From NCBI GenBank assembly GCA_028697875.1, contig JAQVEQ010000020.1:1-20908 (forward strand): 20,908 nt of DNA, given 5' to 3'. Position numbers and translations under genes: made by a program. Position 1 is the stretch's first letter, and every line of letters begins with the position of its first letter. The notes under the pieces were generated by a model. It had not been told where the DNA came from, did not search any database, and saw only the letters and a list, made by a program, of their open reading frames with translations. Source of the DNA: Novosphingobium sp. (lineage in GTDB: Bacteria; Pseudomonadota; Alphaproteobacteria; Sphingomonadales; Sphingomonadaceae). Below, in pieces: positions 5,434 through 13,534 of this stretch.

Positions 5434-7074
5434 ATGTATTGCGTGCAATGCGAACAGTCGAACAAGGGCGGGTGCGCCGTCAAAGTCGGATCCTGCGGCA
5501 AGACCGCCGAAGTCGCCGATCTTCAGGACGTGCTGCTGCGCGTGATGCAGGGCGTTTCCGCCTATGCCCACCGCGCCGCGGAAAAGGGCGCGCGGGATGC
5601 CGAAGTCGATGCCTTCACGCCCCATGCCTGGTTCACCACGCTGACCAACGTCAATTTCGACGCCAAGCGCATTACCACGCTGATTGTCCGCGCGCTCGAG
5701 ATGCGGGCCAGAGCGCGCGCATTGGCAGAGAGCGCCGGGGCTGACTTGTCCAACCTGCCCGAACCCGCCACCTGGAACCCCGGCACGAGCGCGTCCGAAC
5801 TGGCCGCCGCCGCACCGATGGCCTCGATCCTGCGCTTCACCGACCGCGACGGGCCGAGTGTCGTCGGCCTGCGCGACCTTATCCTCTATGGCCTGAAAGG
5901 CACTGCGGCCTATTCCGAACACGCCCGCGTGCTCGGCACCGAAGCGGCCGAAGTGAGCGCGGAATTCCATCGCATCGCCGCCTTCCTCGCGACCGACCCG
6001 ACCGGCATCGACGCCCTGTTGACCGAAGCGCTGGCGATCGGCGCACTCAATCTCAAGGTCATGGAAATGCTGGATGCGGCCAATACCGGGCGCTTCGGCC
6101 ACCCCGAGATCACGCAAGTGCGCATGACCCCCAAGGCCGGCAAGGGGATCCTCGTTTCCGGCCATGACATGGGTGACCTCGAGGCGATCCTCCGGCAGAC
6201 CGAAGGCAAGGGGATCAACGTCTATACCCATGGCGAACTGATGCCCGCCAACGCCTATCCCGGCCTCAAGAAGCATCCCCACCTGGTGGGCAACTACGGC
6301 GGTGCCTGGCAGGACCAGCAGAAGGAATTCGACGCCTTCCCCGGTGCCATCGTGATGACGTCGAACTGCCTGATCAACCCGGAGATCAAGGGTTACAAGG
6401 ACCGCATCTTCACTTCCGGCCCGGTTGGCTGGAACGGGCTGCCGCACATCGAGAACCACGATTTCGGCCCAGTGATCGCATGCGCCCTGGCCCAACCCGG
6501 CTTTGCCGAGGACGCACCGGAGGAATTCGTTCCCGCAGGTTTCGCCCGCAACACGGTGATGGGCGTGGCCGACACTCTGCTGGGCATGATCGGCAAGGGC
6601 GAGATCAAGAACATGTTCCTGATCGGCGGCTGCGACGGTGCCCGCCCGGGCCGCAACTATTTCCACGATCTCGCCATGGCGACGCCCGAGGACAGCCTGG
6701 TGCTGACTCTGGGCTGCGGCAAGTTCCGCTTCAACCGCGAGGACCTGGGCGACATTAACGGCATCCCGCGTCTGATCGACGTCGGCCAGTGCAACGATGC
6801 CTACTCGGCGATCCAGATCGCCACGGCCGTGGCCGGGGCACTGGGCGTGGGCGTCAACGACTTGCCGCTGCACTACGCGATCAGCTGGTTCGAACAGAAG
6901 GCCACCGCCGTCCTGCTGACCATGCTCCACCTCGGGATCCGCAAGATCCACCTCGGACCGACGCTGCCGCAGTTCCTCACGCCCGAAGTGCTCGGCGTGC
7001 TGGTCGAAAAGTTCGACCTGCGCCCGACCGGCGATGTGCAGGAAGACCTCTCGCGGATGCTCGCAGCCGCCTGA
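5434..7074 (+). CDS. hcp: Hybrid cluster protein (Hcp; hydroxylamine reductase / NO reductase)
   Basis: Hcp holds a [4Fe-2S-2O/2O2] hybrid cluster and reduces NO (and hydroxylamine in vitro) in the cytoplasm during nitrosative stress. The 546-residue protein has all hybrid-cluster ligands known from Desulfovibrio: His244 (SGHD), Glu268 (THGE), Cys312 (TSNC), Cys400 (GGCDGAR), Cys428 (LGCGK), Cys453 (GQCNDAY), Glu487 and Lys489 (WFEQKA). The N-terminal cluster motif is C3-x2-C6-x7-C14-x6-C21. This is the short spacing of class I ([4Fe-4S]) proteins, not the longer class II spacing of E. coli Hcp, although the body of the protein resembles E. coli Hcp closely. The ATG at 5434 follows AGGAGG by 8 bases. 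No hcr reductase gene is adjacent, so the electron donor must be encoded elsewhere. Confidence 0.97.
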   Translation: MYCVQCEQSNKGGCAVKVGSCGKTAEVADLQDVLLRVMQGVSAYAHRAAEKGARDAEVDAFTPHAWFTTLTNVNFDAKRITTLIVRALEMRARARALAESAGADLSNLPEPATWNPGTSASELAAAAPMASILRFTDRDGPSVVGLRDLILYGLKGTAAYSEHARVLGTEAAEVSAEFHRIAAFLATDPTGIDALLTEALAIGALNLKVMEMLDAANTGRFGHPEITQVRMTPKAGKGILVSGHDMGDLEAILRQTEGKGINVYTHGELMPANAYPGLKKHPHLVGNYGGAWQDQQKEFDAFPGAIVMTSNCLINPEIKGYKDRIFTSGPVGWNGLPHIENHDFGPVIACALAQPGFAEDAPEEFVPAGFARNTVMGVADTLLGMIGKGEIKNMFLIGGCDGARPGRNYFHDLAMATPEDSLVLTLGCGKFRFNREDLGDINGIPRLIDVGQCNDAYSAIQIATAVAGALGVGVNDLPLHYAISWFEQKATAVLLTMLHLGIRKIHLGPTLPQFLTPEVLGVLVEKFDLRPTGDVQEDLSRMLAAA

Positions 7075-7092
7075 TCCTGCGCCGCAGGCACG

Positions 7093-7131
7093 AAAAAGCC
7101 GCCTTTCCCGACATGGGAGAGGCGGCTTTTT
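7093..7131. terminator. Bidirectional rho-independent terminator between hcp and ndk
   Basis: AAAAAGCCGCCT (7093-7104) pairs perfectly with AGGCGGCTTTTT (7120-7131). An additional inner TCCC/GGGA pairing (7106-7109 with 7115-7118) tightens the hairpin. Five T follow the stem on each strand, so it can end hcp (plus, 18 bp after its stop) and ndk (minus, 49 bp after its stop). Confidence 0.92.
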
Positions 7132-7180
7132 CAGTCCGGGCAGATGGGACGACGCGCCCCGCCCGCCTGGCGCCGATTCG

Positions 7181-7603
7181 TCAGCCGACGATTTCTTCCG
7201 GCTTGAAGAAGAACGCGATCTCGATCGCCGCGTTCTCGTCGCTGTCGGAACCGTGGACCGAATTGGCTTCGATCGATTCCGCGAAGGTCTTGCGGATGGT
7301 GCCTTCGGCGGCGTCGGCCGGGTTGGTCGCGCCCATCACGTCACGGTTGCGCTTCACGGCATCTTCGCCTTCCAGCACCTGAACCACGACCGGGCCGCTG
7401 GTCATGAAGCTGACCAGATCGCCGAAGAAGGGGCGTTCCTTGTGAACCGCGTAGAAGCCTTCGGCCTGTTCCGTGGTCATCTGGATGCGCTTGGACGCGA
7501 CGACGCGCAGGCCCGCTTCTTCCAGCATCTTGGTGACCGCGCCGGTCAGGTTGCGGCGCGTGGCGTCGGGCTTGATGATCGAAAAGGTGCGGGTGACCGC
7601 CAT
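7181..7603 (-). CDS. ndk: Nucleoside diphosphate kinase
   Basis: Ndk moves the gamma-phosphate between nucleoside di- and triphosphates through a phosphohistidine. The protein has 140 residues, the normal bacterial length. The catalytic His117 sits in the signature NSVHGSDS (114-121). KPDA near residue 11 and the GATNPADAAEGTIR segment (91-104) are the other family marks. The ATG at 7603 has AAGGAA upstream. The gene is the last of a pepA-holC-ndk run on the minus strand, 98 bp after holC, and ends at the bidirectional terminator. Confidence 0.97.
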   Translation of the reverse strand: MAVTRTFSIIKPDATRRNLTGAVTKMLEEAGLRVVASKRIQMTTEQAEGFYAVHKERPFFGDLVSFMTSGPVVVQVLEGEDAVKRNRDVMGATNPADAAEGTIRKTFAESIEANSVHGSDSDENAAIEIAFFFKPEEIVG

Positions 7604-7615
7604 TGTACGTTCCTT

Positions 7616-7643
7616 GCGAAATTTATGGTGTTATCGATTTCGC
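7616..7643. repeat. Inverted repeat in the ndk leader
   Basis: GCGAAAT (7616-7622) and ATTTCGC (7637-7643) form 7-bp perfect arms around a 14-base AT-rich loop, 13 bp upstream of the ndk start. It could be a leader hairpin or an operator. No matching known site was recognised, and chance is not excluded. Confidence 0.3.
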
Positions 7644-7701
7644 GCGCGCCCCTAGCCGGGAATATGCCACATCGCAAGGCATGGCGTCGCTTGCCGGGCC
7701 G

Positions 7702-8139
7702 CTAGGGCCCCTCGCGCCATTTGCCGCCTTCCTGCTTCCAGAAACGGCGTTCGACGTCCTCGCGCTTGCCCAGCATGCGCCAGCAGGCCCGCGCGCCTTC
7801 CAGTTCCGCCTCGCCGAACAGCAGGAACACCCGCGCGAAAGTTCCTGCCTCGTCCCGCCAGATCCCATCGGCCAAGGCAAGGAAGCGCGCGCCATTGGCC
7901 GCCTCCGGTCGGGCGGACAGCAGGATCGGCTGGCGCGCCTCGTGGGGCTGACCCGCACGGCCATGGGCAAGGAAGGCTTCGGGCAGCCGTTCCCACAGGG
8001 CCCGGTCGATCCGTTCCAGCGCCGCCTCGTCGCCGGAGACGACCAGCAGCCGCTCCCCCGCCTGGCGCGTCGCTCGCGCGATCAGCGGGATCGCGGCCTC
8101 CACCGGGTCGCGGCTGAGCTGGTAGAAGTCGACGCGCAC
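7702..8139 (-). CDS. holC: DNA polymerase III chi subunit
   Basis: HolC links the clamp loader to single-strand binding protein at the replication fork. The 145-residue protein has the family N-terminus (RVDFYQLSRDPVEAA) and length (E. coli chi has 147). The conserved tail region RVFLLFGEAELEGARACWRMLGKREDVERRFWKQEGGKWREGP resembles the alphaproteobacterial form, which ends KQ..GGKW. Translation must start between the pepA stop (8170-8172) and the conserved block. The only fitting start is GTG at 8137-8139, with GGAAAG about 10 bases upstream. Directly following pepA is the usual place for holC in proteobacteria. Confidence 0.92.
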   Translation of the reverse strand: MRVDFYQLSRDPVEAAIPLIARATRQAGERLLVVSGDEAALERIDRALWERLPEAFLAHGRAGQPHEARQPILLSARPEAANGARFLALADGIWRDEAGTFARVFLLFGEAELEGARACWRMLGKREDVERRFWKQEGGKWREGP

Positions 8140-8169
8140 GATCCGCTGCTTTCCGCCCCGGCCTGCCCG

Positions 8170-9633
8170 TCAGCCTTCGTAGTTGTCGCGCACCAGCCGG
8201 TCGAGCAGGCGGACGCCGAAGCCCGAAGCGCCCTTGCCCCAGGTCGCGCCCGGCTTGTCGGTCCAGACGGTGCCGGCAATGTCGAGGTGCGCCCAGGGCG
8301 TGCCGTTGTCGATGAACCGCTGGAGGAACTGCGCGGCAGTGATCGACCCGCCATAACGCGGGCCGACGTTCTTCATGTCCGCGATCGGGCTTTCGATCAT
8401 CTTGTCGTAAGCCGGGCCGAGCGGGAAGCGCCAGACCTTGTCGCCACTGGCCTTTCCTGCCGCGTCGAGCTTGCCCGCAAGCTCGTCGTTGTTGGTGAAC
8501 ATGCCGGCATATTCGTGGCCGAGCGAAATGATGATCGCCCCGGTCAGCGTGGCAAGGTCGACGACCGTGCTGGGGCCGAATGTCTTCTGCGTCCAGGTGA
8601 GCGTGTCGCACAGCACCAGCCGTCCTTCGGCGTCGGTGTTGATCACTTCCACCGTCTTGCCCGCCATGGAAGTGACAACGTCGCCCGGGCGCTGCGCCTT
8701 GCCGTCGGGCATGTTCTCGACGAGGCCGCACACGCCGACCACGTTGGCCTTGGCCCGCCGCAGGACCAGCGCGAGCATGGTCCCGGCCACTGCACCGGCC
8801 CCGCCCATGTCCCACTTCATGTCTTCCATGCCGGCGGCAGGCTTGATCGAAATGCCGCCGGTGTCGAACGTCACGCCCTTGCCGACGAAGGCCACCGGCT
8901 TGTCGCCCGGCTTGCCGCCATTCCAGCGGATCGCGAGAATGCGCGGCGGACGGGCCGAACCCTGCGCCACGCCGAGCAGCGCGCCCATGCCCAGTTCGCG
9001 CATTTCCGCTTCGTCGAGCACGGTCAGTTCCGCGCCCGTCCCTTCGAACCGGTCGCGGCAAGCCGCAACGAAGCTTTCGGGGTAAATGACATTGGCCGGC
9101 TCGGTCACCAGCTTCTTGGTGAACTCGACCCCTTCGGCGATGCAGGATTCGATTTCCCATGCCGCCTCGGTCCCGGCCGGCGCGCCAACGACCATCGCCT
9201 CTTCAAGCGTCGCCTTCTGGTCTTCGCGCAGAGTGGTGCGATAGGCATCGTGACGCCAGCCGCGCAGGCGCAGGCCCATCAGCACGGCAATGGCCTGTTC
9301 CACCGTGGACACGCTCCCGGAAAGGTCGAGCACCATGCTCTTCTCGCCTGAAGTGCGGTACTTGGCGGCAAGGGCCGCGCCCGCCTTCTCCAGCGCGGCC
9401 AGCCGCCCCTCGTCCTTGGGATCGCCCGCCCCGGCGAGCGCCAGCCGCACGACCGCGTCGCCACGCTCGACATAAGTCTCGAAGACCTGGCCCGTCTTGC
9501 CTTCGAAGCGGGCGGCCGCCGCGCCCGCGCGGACAACCGGCTCCAGCCCTTCCGGCAGGGCGCCCTTGTCGACGACCCGCGCCTGCAAGCGGGGAGCGGA
9601 AGCGGGGAACTGATCGCGGAACAGGAATTTCAT
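8170..9633 (-). CDS. pepA: Leucyl aminopeptidase (peptidase M17)
   Basis: This cytoplasmic two-metal aminopeptidase removes N-terminal residues, leucine preferentially. The predicted length is 487 residues. The dinuclear metal ligands are Lys252 and Asp257 (VGKGVTFDTGG), Asp275 (MKWDMGG), and Asp334 and Glu336 in the M17 signature NTDAEGRL. Their spacings (5, 18, 59, 2) equal those of E. coli PepA. The start is ATG at 9633, with GGGAG five bases upstream; an upstream in-frame TTG (9648) is less likely. In E. coli PepA also acts in Xer recombination; nothing in this window tests that role. The gene diverges from lptD across 101 bp and leads the pepA-holC-ndk group. Confidence 0.96.
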   Translation of the reverse strand: MKFLFRDQFPASAPRLQARVVDKGALPEGLEPVVRAGAAAARFEGKTGQVFETYVERGDAVVRLALAGAGDPKDEGRLAALEKAGAALAAKYRTSGEKSMVLDLSGSVSTVEQAIAVLMGLRLRGWRHDAYRTTLREDQKATLEEAMVVGAPAGTEAAWEIESCIAEGVEFTKKLVTEPANVIYPESFVAACRDRFEGTGAELTVLDEAEMRELGMGALLGVAQGSARPPRILAIRWNGGKPGDKPVAFVGKGVTFDTGGISIKPAAGMEDMKWDMGGAGAVAGTMLALVLRRAKANVVGVCGLVENMPDGKAQRPGDVVTSMAGKTVEVINTDAEGRLVLCDTLTWTQKTFGPSTVVDLATLTGAIIISLGHEYAGMFTNNDELAGKLDAAGKASGDKVWRFPLGPAYDKMIESPIADMKNVGPRYGGSITAAQFLQRFIDNGTPWAHLDIAGTVWTDKPGATWGKGASGFGVRLLDRLVRDNYEG

Positions 9634-9675
9634 GGGCACTCCCGGCAATTGGCGTGGGCCGATCCGGACGAGGCA

Positions 9676-9720
9676 ACCGCCCGCCCGGCAATACTGCCGT
9701 TGCAGTTAAGGGCGGGCGGT
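9676..9720. repeat. 11-bp perfect inverted repeat in the pepA/lptD divergent region
   Basis: ACCGCCCGCCC (9676-9686) and GGGCGGGCGGT (9710-9720) are perfect complements around a 23-base loop. That loop contains a second small hairpin, GGCA-ATAC-TGCC (9687-9698). The structure ends 14 bp before the lptD start and 43 bp upstream of pepA. It could be an operator for either gene or a GC-rich leader hairpin on the lptD mRNA. It is not a typical terminator. Confidence 0.45.
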
Positions 9721-9734
9721 GCGATAGGCAAGCC

Positions 9735-11981
9735 ATGCTCCCCTATGCCGCACCTTTGCTGCAAGCCCCATTCCGCCGCTTGCGCTACACGTGTTCGGCC
9801 CCGCTCCTCGGTATCCTGCTCGCCTCCGGCCTTCCGGGGCACGCCAGCGCACAGGATGCGGAACAGGCGCAGGACGGCCAGGACGAACGCGAAATCGCCT
9901 TCGAAGCCAACCAGATCGATTACGATTCGGACGCCGACACCCTCACTGCCAGCGGCGACGTGATTCTGAGAAGCGAAGGCCAGACGCTGGAAGCGCAAGA
10001 CGTCGTCTGGAACCGCGAGACCGGCGTGATTACCGCCAGCGGCAACATCCGCCTGAGCGACACGGACGGCAACCAGCTCTATGCCGACAACCTGGAACTG
10101 ACCGACGAACTCAAGGCCGGGGCGATGCGGAACCTGCTGCTGGCCTTTGCCGAAGGCGGCCGCCTGGCTGCAAACGAAGGCAAGCGCCGCGACGACGGCG
10201 AAGTCGTGCTTTCCAAGGCGGTCTACAGCGGCTGCCCGGTCACCACGGCCGACGGCTGCCCGCGCAAGCCCAGCTGGCGCGTGCTCGCCAACCGCGTGGT
10301 CTACGATCCCGAAACCAAGCGGGTACGCTTCTACGGCGCGCATCTCGAAGTCTTCGGAGTGCCGGCAGTGCCCTTGCCCGGGCTCGCGCTCAACGCCGAC
10401 GGCAGCCCCCGCTCGGGCCTGATGATCCCCGGCATCTCGATCTCGCGCAACAACGGGCTCGAACTTTCCGCCACCTACTATGCGCGCCTGGCGGCCAATC
10501 GCGACATCGAACTCACCGCCTACGGCTTTTCCGAGGCCCCGCCCATGGGCAAGGTCCGCTATCGCGCGATGCAGGACAATGGCGCCTACCAGATCACCGG
10601 CTACCTCACGCGGAGCGAACGCATCCCGCTGTCCGAGACCGTTCCCGAGAAAGACTGGCGCGGTTATCTCGAAGGCAACGGCCGCTTCCAGTTCGGCCCC
10701 AACTGGAGCCTGACCTTTTCCGGCCGGATCGCCAGCGACCGCACGTTCCTGCGCCGTTACGACATCAGCCGCGACGACCGCCTGCGTTCGACGGTCGATC
10801 TCGAACGAAGCGGGGAGAACACCTACTTCTCCCTTTCCGGGTGGTACACGCAGACCCTGCGCACCTCCGGCGACCAAGGCCAGGTGCCGATCGCGCTGCC
10901 GATCCTCGAATACCGCCACCGCCTGGCCTCGCCGGTCCTGGGCGGGAAGGTCGAATTCCAGGTCAACAGCCTCGCGATCAGCCGGACCTCGGGACAGGAT
11001 ACACAGCGCGCCTTCGCCCTGGCCCGCTGGGATCTCACCCGGATCACCGGCATGGGCCAGGTCGTCAGCCTGACCGCCCTGGCGCGTGGCGACCTCTACC
11101 ATTCGAGCGACAATGCGCTGACCGACACCGTGATCTACCGCGGCGATCCCGGCTGGCAGACCCGCGGGATCGCCCTGGGCGCAATCGACGTCAAATGGCC
11201 TTTCATGGGCACCGCCTTCGGCGGCACGCAAGTGCTCACGCCGCGCGTCCAGCTGGTCGCTTCGCCCACCATCAGCAACCTCAAGGTCCCGAACGAGGAT
11301 GCGCGCGCGATCGACCTCGAGGACAGCAACCTCTTCGCGCTCAACCGCTTCCCCGGCTACGACCGGGTCGAGGACGGGGTGCGCTTCACGTACGGCTTCG
11401 ACTGGCAGCTGGACCGGCCCGGCTGGCGCATCAAGACCACGATCGGGCAAAGCTACCGCCTGACCAGCGAAACGGACATCCTGCCCAACGGCACGGGGCT
11501 GAGCGGCCGCTTCTCCGACTTCGTCGGCCGCACCGAGATCCGCTTCCGCGAACTCATCACGCTGACTCACCGCTTCCGGCTGGACAAGGACAATTTCGCC
11601 GTGCGCCGGAACGAGATTGCCGCCGCCGCCGGCACGCGCAAGACCTATGCCGAAGTCAGTTATCTCAGTCTCAACCGCAATATCGATGAAGTGGAAGACT
11701 TGCAGGACCGCGAGGAACTGCGGCTCGCCGGGCGCATCGCGATTGCCGATTACTGGTCGATCTTCGGTTCCGGCGTCGTCAACCTGACCGACCGCAAGGA
11801 AGACCCGACGGCCCAGTCCGACGGCTTCGAACCCCTGCGCACGCGCGTCGGCATCGCCTATCAGGACGAATGTCTCGAATTCGGCCTGACCTGGCGCCAC
11901 GACTATGTCGACACCGGCGACGCCAAGGCCGGCAACCGTTTCCAGGTCTATTTCGCCCTGCGCAACATAGGCTTCCAATAG
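9735..11981 (+). CDS. lptD: LPS-assembly protein LptD
   Basis: LptD is the outer-membrane barrel that, with LptE, inserts LPS into the outer leaflet. The product has 748 residues. A signal peptide is plausible up to about residue 39 (GHASA-QD). The N-terminal LptA-like jellyroll runs about 52-165 (FEANQIDYDSDADTLTASGDVILRS). The C-terminal beta barrel follows to the final aromatic residues (VYFALRNIGFQ), with Phe one position before the end. Mature cysteines are C167, C175 and C713. E. coli LptD needs N-to-barrel disulfides, and here C167 or C175 with C713 could supply one. The ATG at 9735 is the last start before the hydrophobic segment; the open frame upstream is antisense to pepA. It heads the lptD-surA-pdxA-rsmA cluster. 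Confidence 0.95.
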   Translation: MLPYAAPLLQAPFRRLRYTCSAPLLGILLASGLPGHASAQDAEQAQDGQDEREIAFEANQIDYDSDADTLTASGDVILRSEGQTLEAQDVVWNRETGVITASGNIRLSDTDGNQLYADNLELTDELKAGAMRNLLLAFAEGGRLAANEGKRRDDGEVVLSKAVYSGCPVTTADGCPRKPSWRVLANRVVYDPETKRVRFYGAHLEVFGVPAVPLPGLALNADGSPRSGLMIPGISISRNNGLELSATYYARLAANRDIELTAYGFSEAPPMGKVRYRAMQDNGAYQITGYLTRSERIPLSETVPEKDWRGYLEGNGRFQFGPNWSLTFSGRIASDRTFLRRYDISRDDRLRSTVDLERSGENTYFSLSGWYTQTLRTSGDQGQVPIALPILEYRHRLASPVLGGKVEFQVNSLAISRTSGQDTQRAFALARWDLTRITGMGQVVSLTALARGDLYHSSDNALTDTVIYRGDPGWQTRGIALGAIDVKWPFMGTAFGGTQVLTPRVQLVASPTISNLKVPNEDARAIDLEDSNLFALNRFPGYDRVEDGVRFTYGFDWQLDRPGWRIKTTIGQSYRLTSETDILPNGTGLSGRFSDFVGRTEIRFRELITLTHRFRLDKDNFAVRRNEIAAAAGTRKTYAEVSYLSLNRNIDEVEDLQDREELRLAGRIAIADYWSIFGSGVVNLTDRKEDPTAQSDGFEPLRTRVGIAYQDECLEFGLTWRHDYVDTGDAKAGNRFQVYFALRNIGFQ

Positions 11982-12100
11982 ATTGGCAATGGATTGGCCC
12001 CGGGCGATTTCGCGCAGGCGTTGGCACGGCAGTGCAAACAGGCTATCGGCGCAACTCAGCTTCGGTTAAGCCGTCCGGCGGCAAGACCCTTGAACGATTG

Positions 12101-12119
12101 GGGCCCGGCATTCGGGCCC
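12101..12119 (+). promoter_or_regulatory. Stem-loop in the lptD-surA gap, flanked by direct repeats
   Basis: GGGCCCG-GCATT-CGGGCCC forms a 7-bp stem with a 5-base loop. It is bracketed by near-identical 12-mers TGAACGATTGGG (12091-12102) and TGAATGATTGGG (12120-12131). No T-tract follows, so it is not a classic terminator. It may slow transcription, protect an mRNA end, or mark a processing site between lptD and surA, whose gap of 193 bp is large for this cluster. Confidence 0.4.
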
Positions 12120-12174
12120 TGAATGATTGGGATGGCGCGGAACTGGCGCCGGTAACAGGATTGCTCGAGTGGTA

Positions 12175-13530
12175 ATGACAACCCAGCGTAAGTCTCCCTC
12201 CCGGCGCGTTGCTTTCGGCGCTGCGTTCGCCCTCCTCCTTTCCGGGGTTAGCCCGGCCTATGCGCAGGACAACGGCGAAGACGACGCAGGCGGGGTGAAC
12301 ATTCCCCAGGACATGCAGATCTTCGGCACGAACGATCCCAACGTGCGCCGCGCCGCCGTGCGCGTGAACGGCGAGATCATCACCGGAACCGATATCGACC
12401 GGCGCCTCGCCCTGGTCCTCGCCGCCAATACCCAGCCGATGAGCGCCGAGGAAAAGGAACGCCTGCGCCTGCAGGTGCTGCGCAACCTGATCGACGAAAC
12501 GCTCGAAATCCAGGAAGCCAAGGCGCAGAAAATCGAAATCGACCCGGCCGAGATCGACCAGACCTATGCCCGCGTGGCAGCGCAGAATTTCGGCCAGAAC
12601 ACCCAGGCGATGGATGCTTATCTCGCGCGGATCGGTTCTTCGCCCGCATCGCTCAAGCGCCAGATCCAGGGCGAACTTGCCTGGCAGCGCCTGCTGCGCC
12701 GCAACGTCCAGCCTTACGTCAACGTGTCCGAGGAAGAAGTGAACGAGCTGCTTCAGCGGCTCCAGGCTTCGCGCGGGACGAGCGAATACCGGATCGGCGA
12801 GATCTACCTCGCCGCCACGCCCGACAACAAGGCAGCGGTGTTCCAGAACGCCAGGCAGATCGTCGAACAGCTTGGCCAGGGCGGCAGTTTCGTCGCCTAT
12901 GCCCGCCAGTTCTCGCAAGCTTCGACCGCTGCGGTCGGCGGCGACCTGGGCTGGGTGCGGCTGGCCCAGCTCCCGCCCGAACTGGCCAGTGTCGCCCGCG
13001 ACATGCAGCGCGGGCAGCTGGTCGGGCCGGTGGAAGTGCCGGGCGGTTTTTCCATCCTCTACCTGATCGACAAGCGCCAGGTCCTGATGGCCGACCCGCG
13101 TGAAGCGCTGCTCAGCCTGAAGCAGATCTCGATCGCCTTCCCCGAAGGGACGAGCACTGCGGACGCCCAGAAGAAGGCCGCCGCCTTCGCGGAGGGCGTG
13201 AAGCAGATGAAGGGTTGCGGCGATGTCGATGCCGCGGCCGACGCCATGGGCGCGAAAGTCGTCACCAACGACGACATCCGCGCGCGCGACCTGCCGCCCC
13301 AGTTGCAGCAGATCATGCTCCAGCTGCAGATCGGGCAGACCACGCCGCCGTTCGGCTCGGCCAAGAAAGGCGTCAGCGTCCTGATGCTGTGCGGCCGCGA
13401 CGAGGCGCAGAACACCGACGGCCCCAGCTTCGACCAGCTGATGAGCCAGCTCGAGGACGACCGCGTCAACAAGCGCGCGCAGCGCTACTTGCGCGATCTG
13501 CGCCGCGATGCGGTGATCGACTATAACTGA
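12175..13530 (+). CDS. surA: SurA-type periplasmic chaperone / peptidyl-prolyl isomerase
   Basis: SurA escorts unfolded outer-membrane proteins, including LptD, across the periplasm. The 451-residue precursor has a signal peptide with a basic start and an AYA-QD cleavage site after residue 30. A helical SurA N-domain (VRVNGEIITGTDIDRRLALVL..., about residues 60-190) is followed by a parvulin/PPIC domain at about 200-302 (GEIYLAATPDNKAAV...GGDLGWVRLAQLPPEL...GPVEVPGGFSILYL). A second, degenerate parvulin-like domain lies at about 310-430. Two cysteines, in KGCGD and MLCGR, fall in the last domain. ATG at 12175 is used; GTG at 12169 is better spaced from AGGA and would add only two residues. 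The TTG at 12127 is unlikely. Context between lptD and pdxA supports the name. Confidence 0.9.
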   Translation: MTTQRKSPSRRVAFGAAFALLLSGVSPAYAQDNGEDDAGGVNIPQDMQIFGTNDPNVRRAAVRVNGEIITGTDIDRRLALVLAANTQPMSAEEKERLRLQVLRNLIDETLEIQEAKAQKIEIDPAEIDQTYARVAAQNFGQNTQAMDAYLARIGSSPASLKRQIQGELAWQRLLRRNVQPYVNVSEEEVNELLQRLQASRGTSEYRIGEIYLAATPDNKAAVFQNARQIVEQLGQGGSFVAYARQFSQASTAAVGGDLGWVRLAQLPPELASVARDMQRGQLVGPVEVPGGFSILYLIDKRQVLMADPREALLSLKQISIAFPEGTSTADAQKKAAAFAEGVKQMKGCGDVDAAADAMGAKVVTNDDIRARDLPPQLQQIMLQLQIGQTTPPFGSAKKGVSVLMLCGRDEAQNTDGPSFDQLMSQLEDDRVNKRAQRYLRDLRRDAVIDYN

Positions 13531-13534
13531 ACCG

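Noticed and set aside
9630..11978. 782-codon minus-strand open frame opposite lptD
   Set aside because: Antisense shadow of a high-GC gene; the plus strand encodes a clear LptD.
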